64,000 nucleotides of DNA from Symsagittifera roscoffensis (lineage: Eukaryota > Xenacoelomorpha > Acoela > Convolutidae): contig NC_087066.1 of NCBI RefSeq assembly GCF_963678635.1, positions 4,464,485 to 4,528,484 on the forward strand, written 5' to 3'. Both the position numbers and the translations under genes were made by a program. The notes under the pieces were generated by a model, which did not search any database, was not told the DNA's origin, and was given only the letters and a program-made list of their open reading frames with translations. Positions 46,016-58,520 of this stretch are shown piece after piece (positions within the stretch are counted from its first letter, which is position 1; each line of letters begins with the position of its first letter).

Positions 46016-47900
46016 GTTCACACAGACATTAATAAATATTTATTTTTAAATCAAAACATTTTAAACAATCGCTAACACTTTTTTTTTCAAAAGCTAAAGC
46101 AGATGAGTGAAGGGGAACCAATTTAACTTTCAGCTGCCAACGATAGCAACAAAACACAGTCGAAAAAAATCAGAGATGAGCATCAATCTAACTCGGTTGT
46201 ATTTTTGTACAGTTGAATAGTGACACGTGATCACAGTCTTAATACTGGCAGTCACGTTAATTTTTTGTGGATTGTAAGTCGGCCAGTACGCTTTCTTGTA
46301 AAGAGAAAAACTGTTATCGATCGATGTACATTGTTCCCAAGTTGAGCCAGTTTTTAAGATATTCATCAGAGATAAAATATTCGAAAGTCAAGAAGTCCTA
46401 TTAATTACGAACATAACGATGTGATGGTCTCAACTTTACTGTAAAGCTCTCTGACGTATCTAAATCTCTAGTTCTTCAAGCGTTTTAGTTTTCGCAATTG
46501 CGTTTTAATTTGATTTTCGTGGAAAAAAATTCGATTTCTTTGATTTGTCGGTGAAAAGGTTGAGCCCGTAGGACGCATTATTCGGTTCGATTACACAACA
46601 ACTCTGAATTGTCGTTTCTTGTGACAATCCCAGTAGAATCGAATATATGTCAACGAAAGAGTGTTTAGTTTCAACGGAGTTGTGAAGGAACGCTATGCTT
46701 TTATACTTGTGTCTCAACGATAATTAGAAAAAACTCTGTCCCAGTAAACTCTCTTAATTCAATCGAAAACTCACCCTTGCAAACTTTTATCTTGAATTAA
46801 ACACGTAAGCATCACGTCTGCAGTGAGTTGAAAACGCGGGTTTCATATAGAAAAAAAATACATGGGCGCTGTAGCGCCATCTGAGGCCCAAATGATGAGA
46901 ACTGAAAAGATCAAACCTATATTTACTCGGTTGCACCAAAAATCTTGGTATTTCTTGAAAATATTCATTAAGAGCTCAAGTGTGTGAGCGACATTAAAAT
47001 TTATAATGGTCGTTTAGCTAAAATTTTTCAAAAAGCAAAGTCTTGGAGGATGCTTGTGGATATTTTGAATAAAACAGTAGATTTTGCACCCAATTTCATA
47101 GATTTGTTCAATTTCGTTAGTCCCATTCGGAGTCGCAATGTCCGAAGCACCTATCAATTTGGGCATTCAGTCGTAGAATCACTGGCCATCCTCAACATCT
47201 TCTGGTCCTGATAAACTGAAGTACACCATGAAATAGGTGTATTTTATTTCACTCAATTCAATTTGGTTCATTCATTTTGCGTGGTTGGATATTGACGTGT
47301 GATCTATATTCCTCATATTGATGGTCACATTGCTTTCCTTTTTGACGTTTTGTTTATCTAGTAGTGAGCATTTACAGGTCTAGAAGTCCCAAGAATGCCA
47401 AACAGAAAATGGAGATAAGTGCTAGCTAATTGCTACTAAATTAAAAAAAATGAGGTATGAAGTATTCGAATTGCTGTTTTTACATGCAGTGTTTATCTAC
47501 TTTTTGATCTAACATGAGAAATTTCGATAATTTTTTTTGCTTGTGAAAAACCGGTCTTGCCAGCTATTAGTCTCGAGTACTTTTCGCCCTGAAGACACCA
47601 GTTTTGATTTGGCTTTTGCTTCGGTTTCACAGCAACATCAAACTGTTTTTTTAACACTGACAATTGCAGTCTCAACCTCAAGGTCAAGGTATTATTCAAG
47701 AAAAGATTAAGCTGAACAGATAACTAAAGAGAAACTGCAAAACAAATGAAGTGAAATTATGCTTCATATTTTTGCTTAAAACACGTGATAACGCAATTGC
47801 TTTTTTTTAAAATCAGCTCAAATTGAGAGGTAAAGTTAGACTGATTTGCTCTGTTGTACTAGTACATGTCTTTTTTTGTCTTGATACACCTTCATAGTCA
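46016..47900. repeat. Macro-duplicated block, left copy
   Basis: Begins GTTCACACAGACATT and aligns with 56648-58520 in the same order: GCAGATGAGTGAAGGGGAAC, a block with GATCGATGTACAT, GAGCTCAAGTGTGTGAGCGA, and AAACAGAAAATGGAGATAA. The offset shrinks from about 10630 to 10570 through small deletions. A third partial copy of its right part starts near 50216. Confidence 0.8.
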
Positions 47901-50900
47901 TTTTTCACATTGAGCTAGTGGTTTCTGAGCGCACGACTTTGGTGAGATGAATACATTTTGGTGTCGTTTAAAACCTCGAGTTCTTCAGAAAAAACTCGAT
48001 GATACTTGTGGATCTGTTGAGTCGACCAAGTAGATTTGGAAGACAATTAATACTTTTGTTCCAGTTTGTTTGTCCCATATGTCGTCCCAATCGCCGCAAT
48101 ACCTGGTCGTTTAGGCTTACAACCACAGAAACAATGTTGAAAAAACTGTTCTTCTCAGGCATTCAATGGCAAATAATTTTGGTCCGTAAAACGCCAAATT
48201 TGAACTGCCTCGGCTTCACAGCAACAGTGATATATTTTTCATTACTGAAAATTGCAGCATCAACAATAACGTCAACGAAATAATCAAAAAATTATATGAA
48301 GAGGTCAAGTTTAACGGATAAAAAAACTGCAAAACAAAAACAAATGAATGGAAGCTCTGCTACAAACTGTGTTTCAAAGACGTTTCCACGCAATAATTTT
48401 TTCCAAATAAAAATTGTGCCTCAGGACATATCAGCCTCAGAAAAATCTATCAGAATTGCACGAAGTGACAAACTTGAGATCATTGAACTGATAATTTGTT
48501 TCAGAAATGAATGAATGAGTGGGGTTTCAGCGCCGTTTAAAGCACAAATTAAAGATTGAAAATAGACCCATTTGCACTGTTGTGCTACTATTTAGTATTT
48601 TTTGTCTTGATACGTCTCTATAATCAATTCTCATTTTAAACTGATGGTCTCCGAGCGCCTAAATTTGTTTGGATACATACGCTTTGGTTTCAGCTAAAAT
48701 CTCGAATTCTTCAAAAAATACTTTCAAAGTTACATGTGGATCTGTTAAATCGACTCATGTAGATTTGAAAGACAAAATTACGTATTTTTGTTTTTGTTTT
48801 TTGTCTAAAGTGTTGTCGCAATTTCCGGTATTTTTGTCTTATATGCTTACAGTCACAGAAAAATTGTTGAAAACTGTTGATAAGCCCGGTCTTCGCAGCC
48901 ATTTGATCATGAAAACTTTTAGCCAGATTTGACCTTCCTCATTGTCACAGCAACTGTGGTTTTTTCATTACCGGCATTTGGACAATCAACCACAGCCTCA
49001 CGGAAACATTCAAAAACTAAGGGTTTGAAATTAACTGATAAATAAAAAGAAACTGCGAAACAAAAGAGGAGAAGTTTTGCTTCATACTTTTGTTTCAAAG
49101 ACGTTTTCAAATAGTTATTTGAAAATTATTTGAAAGTATTGTTTGAAAAAACAACTATCAGAATTTATCGAGATCAGTGAATAGATTTTTTGCTTTGTAC
49201 AGAATAACTTGATTGGGGTCCTCAGCGACGTTTAATGCACAAATTTAGTCAAATCTGACAATCGCTCTGTTTTGCTACTACTTTTCATTTTTTTAAATCT
49301 TTTTACACCATCATAATCAACTCCTAATTTAAATTGATGATCTTCCAGTGCCTGTCTTATGTGGGAGAAATACTTTGGTATCGGTTGAAATCTCGAGTTT
49401 CTCAAGAAAGTTTTTCGAAGTCAAATACATTGTTCCCGTTTGCTTATCCCAATTGTGGTCGAATTGTCCGCAACACTTGGTCGCTTATGCTTACAGGCAC
49501 GGAAACACTGTTGAAGGCGGCGGTTTCGTCAACCATTTGTTTTCGATCACTTTTATGCCGAAGGACGCCAGATTCAAATTGTCTCAGATTCAAGTAACAA
49601 GAAACTATTTTTTTTGGAGAATCAAGTAGAACCCCTTCGCTGAGTGTGCAAATACTTGGTATTTTTTGGTCTTGTTACACAAACATAATCAATTCTCAAT
49701 TTAAATTGATGATCTCCGAGTGCCCATTTTATGTGTGATAAAACCTTTGGTGTCGGTTGACGTCTCGAGATCATCAAAAAAGAGTTTCAAAGATACATAT
49801 GGATCTGTTGAATTGATCCAAAAGATTTAGAAGACAATTACATAATCTTGATCCATTTTTTTCTCCTAATTAACCTTGCAGTGTCCGAAGCAACGAGTCG
49901 TTAAAACTTACACTCACAGAAACACTTACAAAAATTCTGGACTGATCAATCATTCAATCCGGATTACTCTCAGCTCGCAAGACGTCAGACCTGCTTGCAT
50001 CGGTTTCACAGCAACTGTTAATTTTTTCAATACCGACAATTGAGGAATCAATCAGCATATCAAGGAAATTTTCAAAAAGCTAAATGTTCGAAGTTAACGC
50101 ATAAATAAAAAAAAACTGCGAAACAAATGAGGTGAATTTTTGCTTCTTTTAGGTTCAAAGACATTTTCACACAATTATTTTTTTAGAAAAATTTTCACAT
50201 CAAATAAACTTTGCGCCTGAATAAAACAGTAGATTTTGAACCTAATTTCATAAAACTGTTCAATTTTGTTAGTCCCATTCGGAGTCGGAATTTCCGAAGC
50301 ACCTATCCATTTGGGCTTACAGTCGTAGAATCACTGGCCATCCTCAACATCTTCTGGTCATGAAATAGGTGTATTTTATTTTCCTTCAACTCAATTTGGT
50401 TCATTAATTTTGCTTGGTTGGATATTGATATGTGATCTATATTCCACATAATGATGGTCACATCGCTTTCCTTTTTGACGTTTTGTTTATCTATTAGTGA
50501 CCATTTACAGGTCTAGAAGTCCCAATAATGCCAAACAGAAAATGGATATAACTGCTAGCTAAATGCTACTAAATCAAATAAAATAGGGTATGAAGTATTC
50601 GAATCGCAGTTTTTACATGCGCTGTTTATCAAATTTTTGATCTAACATGAGAAACTTCGATCATTTTTTTTTGCGTGTGAAAAACCGGTCTTGCCAGTCA
50701 TTAATCTCGAGTATTTTTTGCCCTGGAGACAACAGATTTGATTTGCTTTTTGCTTCGGTTTCACAGCAACATCAAACTGTTTTTTTTTATCACTGACAAT
50801 TGCAGACTCAACCTCAAGGTCAAGGTAGTATTCAAAAAAAAACTAAGCTGACAGACAACTAAAAAAAACTGCAAAACAAATGAATTGGAATTATGCTACA

Positions 50901-51899
50901 TACTTGTTTAAAACATGTGATAACGCAATTTTTTTTTTTAAATCAGCTCAAATTGAAAGTTAAAGTTCGACTGATTTGCTCAGATGTACTAGTACTTGTC
51001 TTGTTTTGTCTTGATATAAATTCATAGTCATTTTTCATTTTAAGCTAGTGGTCTCCGAGCGCACGGTTTTGGTGAGATGAATTCATTTTGGTGTCGTTTC
51101 AAACCTCGAGTTTTACAGAAAAAACGTTCGAAGATACTTGTAGATCTGTTGAGTCGACCAAGTAGATTTGGAAGACAATTAATACTTTTTTTCCAGTTTG
51201 TTTTTCCCATATGTCGTCACAATTGCCGCATTACCTGGTGGTTTAGGCTTACAACCACAGAAACAATGTTGAAAAACCGTTTCTTCTCAGCCATTTAATC
51301 GCAAAGACTTTTGGTTCGTAAAACGCCAAATTTGAATTGCCTCGGCTTCACAGCAACAGTGATATATATTTCATTACTGAAAATTGCATTGCACCATCAA
51401 CCACAATATCAACGAAATAATCAAAAAAATTTATGAAGAATTTAAGTTTAACAGATAAAAGAACTGCAAAACAAAAACAAATGAACGGAAGCTAATGCTA
51501 CAAATTTTGTTTCAAAGACGTTTTCACCCAATAATTTTTTCCAAAAAAAAAATCGTGCCTCAGGACATATAAGCCTCAGAAAAATCTATCAGAATTGCAC
51601 GAAATGACAAACTTCAGGTCATTGAAATGATAATTTGTTTCAGTAAGGAATGAATGAGTGGGGTTTTAGCGCCGTTTTAAGCACAAATTAAAGAATAAAA
51701 ATAGACCCTTTTGCTGTTGTGCTACTACTTAGTATTTTTTGTCTTGATACGTCTTCATAACCAATTCTCATTTTAAGCTGATGGTCTCCGAGCGCCAGAA
51801 ATTGTTTGGATACATACGCTTTGGTTTCAGTTAAAATCTCGAATTCTTCAAAGTGTTTTCAAAGTTAGAAGTGGATATGTTGAATCGACTCATGTAGAT

Positions 51900-54800
51900 T
51901 TGAAAGACATAATTACATATTTTTGTTTCAGTTCTTTTTGTCTAAAGTGTCGTCGCAATTTCCGGAATTTATGTCTTTTATGCTTACAGTCACAGAAAAA
52001 TTGTTGAAAATTGTTGATGAGCCCGGTCTTCTCAGCCACTTGATTATGAAAACTTTTAGCCAGATTCGACCTGCCTCGTTGTCACAGCAACTGAGATTTT
52101 TTCATCACCGGCATTTGGACAATCAACCAAAGCCTCAAGAAAACATTCAAAAACTAAGGGTTTGAGGTTAACGGATGAATAAAGAGAAACTGCGAAAAAA
52201 ATGTGTAGAAATTTTGCTTCATAATTTTGTTTCAAAGACGTTTTCAAACAATTATTTTTTTTAAGAAAAGAATTCTCGTCAAAAAAGTTAAGCGCCTGAC
52301 GGCAACTGAGACTAACAAATCTCGTCAGATTTTATCGAGATCAGTAAATTGATTTTTTGTTTTACATAGAATAAATTGATTTGGGTCCTTAGCGACGTTT
52401 AATGCACAAATTTAGGAAAAATCTGACACAATCGCTCTGTTTTGCTACTACTTTTCATTTTTTTGTTTTGTTACACCATCGTAATAAACTCGCAATGACC
52501 TTCCAGAGCCGTCTTATGCGGGAGAAATACTTTGGTGTCGGTTGATATCTCGAGTTCCTCAAGAAAGACTTTCGAATGTACATGAGGATCTGTTGAATTG
52601 ACCTAAAAGAGTTGGAAGACAATTAATACTTTTGTTCCAGTTTTTTTGTCCCATATGTCGTCACAATCGCCGCTTTACCTGGTTGTTTAGGCTTACAACC
52701 ACAGAAACAATGTTGAAAAAAACGTTCTTCTCAGCCAATTAGTTGTAAATACTTTTGGTCCGTAAAACGCCAAATTTGAATTGCCTCGGATTCACAGCAA
52801 CAGTGATATATATTTCATTACTGAAAACTGCATTGCAGCATCAACCACAAGGTCAAAAAAAATCAAAAATGTTTATGAAGAGTTCAAGTTTAACGGATAA
52901 AAAACTGCAAAACCAAAACAAATGAATGAAAGCTTGCTACAATTTTTGTTTCAAAGACGTTTCCACGCAATAGTTTTTTCCAAATAAAAATCGTGCCTCA
53001 GGACATATCAGCCTCAGAAAAACCTATCAGAATTGCACGAAGTGACAAACTTGATGTCATTGAAATGATAATTTGTTTCAGAAATGAATGAATGAGTGGG
53101 GTTTCAGCGCCGTTTAAAGCACAAATTAAAGATTGAAAATAGACCCATTTGCACTGTTGTGCTACTATTTAGTATTTTTTGTCTTGATACGTCTCTATAA
53201 TCAATTCTCATTTTAAGCTGATGGTCTCCGAGCGCCTGAATTTGTTTGGATACATACGCTTTGGTTTCAGTTAAAATCTCGAACTCTTCAAAAAGTTCTT
53301 TCAAAGTTACATGTGGATCTGTTGAATTGACTCATGTAGATTTGAAAGACACAATTACACATTTTTATTTCAATTTTTTGTCTAAACTGTCGTCGCAGTT
53401 TCCGGAATTTTTGTCTTAATGCTTATAGTCACAGAAAAATTGTTGAAAATTGTTGATACGCCCGGTCTTCTCAGCCACTTGATTATGAAAACTTTTAGCC
53501 AGATTCGACCTGCCTCGTTGTCACAGCAACTGAGATTTTTTCATCACCGGCATTTGGACAATCAACCAAAGCTTCAAGAAAACATTCAAAAACTAAGGGT
53601 TTGAGGTTAACGGATGAATAAAGAGAAACTGCGAAAAAAATGTGTAGAAATTTTGCTTCATAATTTTGTTTCAAAGACGTTTTCAAACAATTATTTTTTT
53701 AAAGAAAAGAATTCTCGTCAAAAAAGTTAAGCGCCTGACGGCAACTGAGACTAACAAATCTCGTCAGATTTTATCGAGATCAGTAAATTGATTTTTTGTT
53801 TTACATAGAATAAATTGATTTGGGTCCTTAGCGACGTTTAATGCACAAATTTAGGAAAAATCTGACACAATCGCTCTGTTTTGCTACTACTTTTCATTTT
53901 TTTGTTTTGTTACACCATCGTAATCAACTCGCAATGACCTTCCAGAGCCGTCTTATGCGGGAGAAATACTTTGGTGTCGGTTGGTATCTCGAGTTCCTCA
54001 AGAAAGACTTTCGAATGTACATGAGGATCTGTTGAATTGACCTAAAAGAGTTGGAAGACAATTAATACTTTTGTTCCAGTTTGTTTGTCCCATATGTCGT
54101 CACAATCGCCGCTTTACCTGGTTGTTTAGGCTTACAACCACAGAAACAATATTGAAAAAAACGTTCTTCTCAGCCAATTAGTTGTAAATACTTTTGGTCC
54201 GTAAAACGCCAAATTTGAATTGCCTCGGATTCACAGCAACAGTGATATATATTTCATTACTGAAAACTGCATTGCAGCATCAACCACAAGGTCAAAAAAA
54301 ATCAAAAATGTTTATGAAGAGTTCAAGTTTAACGGATAAAAAACTGCAAAACCAAAACAAATGAATGAAAGCTTGCTACAATTTTTGTTTCAAAGACGTT
54401 TCCACGCAATAGTTTTTTTCAAACAAAAATCGTGCCTCAGGACATATCAGCCTCAGAAAAACCTATCAGAATTGCACGAAGTGACAAACTTGAGGTCATT
54501 GAAATGATAATTTGTTTCAGAAATGAATGAATGAGTGGGGTTTCAGCGCCGTTTAAAGCACAATTTAAAGATTGAAAATAGACCCATTTGCACTGTTGTG
54601 CTACTATTTAGTATTTTTTGTCTTGATACGTCTCTATAATCAATTCTCATTTTAAGCTGATGGTCTCCGAGCGCCTGAATTTGTTTGGATACATACGCTT
54701 TGGTTTCAGTTAAAATCTCGAACTCTTCAAAAAGTTCTTTCAAAGTTACATGTGGATCTGTTGAATTGACTCATGTAGATTTGAAAGACACAATTACACA

Positions 54801-54900
54801 TTTTTATTTCAATTTTTTGTCTAAACTGTCGTCGCAGTTTCCGGAATTTTTGTCTTAATGCTTATAGTCACAGAAAAATTGTTGAAAATTGTTGATACGC
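51900..54900. repeat. 1439-bp near-identical tandem duplication
   Basis: Sequence around 52056-52247 recurs at 53495-53686, and 53104-53304 recurs at 54543-54743, both with an offset of exactly 1439 bp and almost no differences. It equals two array units, so the amplification step was a dimer and much more recent than the rest of the array. Confidence 0.9.
53104..53628 (-). pseudogene. Representative minus-strand exon fossil of the array (about 175 codons)
   Basis: Just outside the exon, on the minus strand, TTTTTTTCGCAG forms an acceptor. The unit then reads in one prevailing frame with local interruptions: SSVNLKPLVFECFLEALVD, GDEKISVAVTTRQVESG, VSVTVSI, a GNCDD motif, VNSTDPHVTLKELFEEFEIL, ALGDHQLKMRIDYRDVSR, and a stop at 53104-53106. 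Other subfamilies show WDKQTGTK and DHQLKLRIDYDGVTR in the same places. Within WDKQTG, LGDHQLK and RQF the differences between subfamilies are mostly third-position and synonymous. This copy has stops, so I call it a fossil. I do not recognise the domain. Confidence 0.5.
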
Positions 54901-56647
54901 CCGGTGTTCTCAGCCATTTGATCATGAAATCTTTTAGCCAGATTCGACCTGCCTCGTTGTCACATCAACTGTGATTTTTTCATTACCGGCATTTGGACAA
55001 TCAACCACAGCCTCAAGAAAACATTCAAAAAAAAGAGTTCGAAGTTAACGGATGAAAAAAAAAGAAACTGCGAAACAAATGTGGAGAAATTTTGCTTCAT
55101 AATTTTGTTCAAAGACGTTTTCAAACATTATTTTTTTTAAGAAAAGAGTTTTCGTCAAATAAATTAAGCGCCTGACGGCAACTGAGCCTAACAAATCTCT
55201 GTCAGATTTTATCGAGATCAGTGAATTGGTTTTTTGTTTTGTATAGAACAAATTGATTGGGGTCCTTTGCGACGTTTAATGCACAAATTTAGGAAAAATT
55301 CTGACACAATCGCTCTGTTTTGCTACTACTTTTAATTTTTTTTGTCTGTTACACCATCATAATCAATTCGCAATGATCTTCCGGTGCCTGTTTTATGTGG
55401 AAGAAATACTTTGGTGTCGGTTGATAACTCGAGTTCCTCAAGAAAGAATTTCGAAGGTACATTAGGATCTGCTGAATTGACCTAAAAGAATTGGAAGACA
55501 AATACATTGTTCCCGTTTGTTTATCCCAATGGTGGTCGAAATGTCCGCAACACTTGGCTCTTTAAGCTCACAGTCACGGAAGTTTTGTTGAAGATGACGG
55601 TTTTGTCAACCATTTGTTTTCGAATACTTTTATGCCGAAGGACGCCAGATTCGAATTGCCTCGGATTCAAGTAACAAGAAACCATTTTTTCCGGAGGAAT
55701 AAGTAGAACCCTTTTGCTGAGTGTGCAAATACTTGGTAATTTGTGGTCTTGTTACACCATCATAATCAATTCTCAATTTCAATTGGTAATCTCAGAGTGC
55801 CCGTCTTATGTGGGTTAAATCCTTTGGTGTCGGTTGATGTCTCGAGATCATAAAAAAAGAGTTTCAAAGATACAAATGGATCTGTTGAATTGATCCGAAA
55901 GATTTAGAAGACAATTGCATAATCATGATCCATTTTTAACCCAATTAACATTGCATTGTCCGAAGGACCCGGTTGTTAAAACTTACACTCACAGAAACTA
56001 TTACAAAAATTCTGGCCTGATCAACCATTCAATCCGGATTACTTTCAGCTCGAAACACGTCGGATCTGCTTGCATCGGTTTCACAGCAACTGTTAATTTT
56101 TTCAATACCGACAATTGAGGAATCAATCAGCATACCAAGGAAATTGTCAAAAAGCTAAGTGTTCGAAGGCAACGCATAAATAAAAAAAAACTGCGAAACA
56201 AATGAGGTGAATTTTTGCTTCTTTTAGGTTCAAAGACATTTTCACACAATTATGTTTTTTAGAAAAATTTTTACATCAAAAAAACTTTGCGCCTGAATAA
56301 AACAGTATAATTTGAACCTAATTTTATAAAATTGTTCAATTTTTCTAGTCCCATTCGGAGTCGCAATGTCCGAAGCACCTATCCATTTGGGCTTACAGTC
56401 GTAGAATCACTGGCCATCCTCAACATCTTCTGGTCCTGATAAACTGAAGTACACCATGAATTAGGTGCATTTTAATTTCACTCAATTCATTTTGGTTCAT
56501 TCATTTTGCTTGGTTGGATATTGACATGTGATCTATATTCCACATATTGATGGTCACATTGCTTTCTTTTTGACGTTTTGTTTATCTAGTAGTGAGCATT
56601 TACAGGTCTAGAAAGCCCAATAATGCCAAACAGAAAATAAAAATAAA

Positions 56648-58520
56648 GTTCACACAGACATTTATAAATTTTTATTTTTAAATCAAAACATTTTAAACAA
56701 TCGCTAACACTTTTTCAAAAGCTAAAGCAGATGAGTGAAGGGGAACCAACTTAACTTTCAGCTGCCAACGATAGCAGCAAAACACAGTCAAATTAAAACT
56801 GAGAGATGAGCATCAATCTAACTTGGTGGTATTTTTGCATAGTTGAATAGTGACATATGATCACAGCCTTAATACTGGTAGTCAGGTTAATTTTTTGTGG
56901 ATTGTAAGTCGGCCAGTACGCTTTCTTGTAAAGAGAAAAACTGTTATCGATCGATGTACATCGTTCCCAATTTGAGCCAGTGTTTAAGATATTCATCAGA
57001 GATAAAATAATCGAAAGTCAAGAAGTCCTATTAAATCGAACATAATGATGTGATGATCTCAACTTTACTGTAAAGCTGTCTGACATATCTAAATCTCTAG
57101 TTCTTCAAGCGTTTTAGTTTTCGCAATTGCGTTTTAGTTTGATTTTCGTGGAAAAAATTCGATTCCTTTGATTTGTCTGTGAAAAGGTTGAGCCCGTAGG
57201 ACGCAATATTCGGTTCGATTACTCAACAACTCTGAATTGTCGTTTCTTGTGACAATCCCAGTAGAATCGAATATAGGTCAACGAAGTTGTGAAGGTCTGC
57301 TTTTTTACTTGTGTCTCAACGATAATTAGAAAAAATTCTGTCTCAGTAAACTCTCTTAATTCAATCGAAAACTCACCCTTGCAATTTTTTATCTTAATTA
57401 AACAAGTAAGCATCACATCTGCAGTGAGTGTATAACGCGGGTTTCATATAGGAAAAAAATGCATGGACTCTGTAACTCCATCTGAGGCCCAAATGATGAG
57501 AAATTAAAAGATCAAACCTATATTTACTCGTTTGCACCAAAAGTCTTAGTATTTCTTGAAATTATTCACTTAGAGCTCAAGTGTGTGAGCGACATTAAAA
57601 ATTATAAGTGTCGCTTAGCTAAAGTTTTTCAAAAAGCAAAGTCTTGGAGGATGCTTGTGGATATTTTGAAAAAAAATAGTAGACTTTGAACCTAATTTCA
57701 TAAATTTGTTCAATTTTGTTAGTCTCATTCAGAGTCGCAATTCGTAGAAATCATTGGCCATCCTCAACATCTTCTGGTCGTGATAAACTAAAGTACATCA
57801 TTAAATAGTTGTCTTTTATTTTCAATCAATTCAATTTGGTTCATTCATTTTGCTTGGCTAGATATTGACGTGTGATCTACATTCCACATATTTATGGTCA
57901 CGTTGCTTTCCTTTTTGACGTTTTGCTTATCTAGTATTGAGCATTTACAGGTCTAGAAGTCCCAATAATGCCAAACAGAAAATGGAGATAACTGCTAGCT
58001 AATTGCGAGTAAATCAATTAAAATGAGGTATGAAGTATTCCAATCGCTGTATTTACATGCGCTATTTATCTACTTTTTGATCTAACATGAGATATTTCGA
58101 TCACTTTTTTTGCTTGTGAAAAACCGGTCTTGCCACTTATTTACTCTCGAGTATTTTTCACCCTGGAGACACCAGATTTGATTTGCATTTTGCTTCGGTT
58201 TCACAGCACCATTGAATTGTTCTTTCTATCCATGACAATTGCAGTCTCAATCACAAGGTCTAGGTAATATCCAAGAAAAGATTAGGCTGAACAGATAACT
58301 AAAAGGAAATTGCAAGACAAATGAAGCGAAACTATGCTTCATACTTTTGCTTAAAACTCGTGTTAACGCAATTGTTTCTTTTTTTTGAGAAAAAAAAATC
58401 AGCTCAAATTGAAAGATAAAGTTAGACGGATTTGCTCTGTTGTACTAGTCCATGTCTTTTTGGTCTTCAGAGTCGTTTTTCACTTTAAGCTGCTGGTCTC
58501 CAAGCGCCCGACTTTGGTGA
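56648..58520. repeat. Macro-duplicated block, right copy
   Basis: Partner of 46016-47900. A minus-strand frame with SIDNSFSLYKKAYWPTYNPQ (56793-56996) matches one at 46130-46366; most differences between the two change the amino acid, so no constraint is evident there. Confidence 0.8.
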
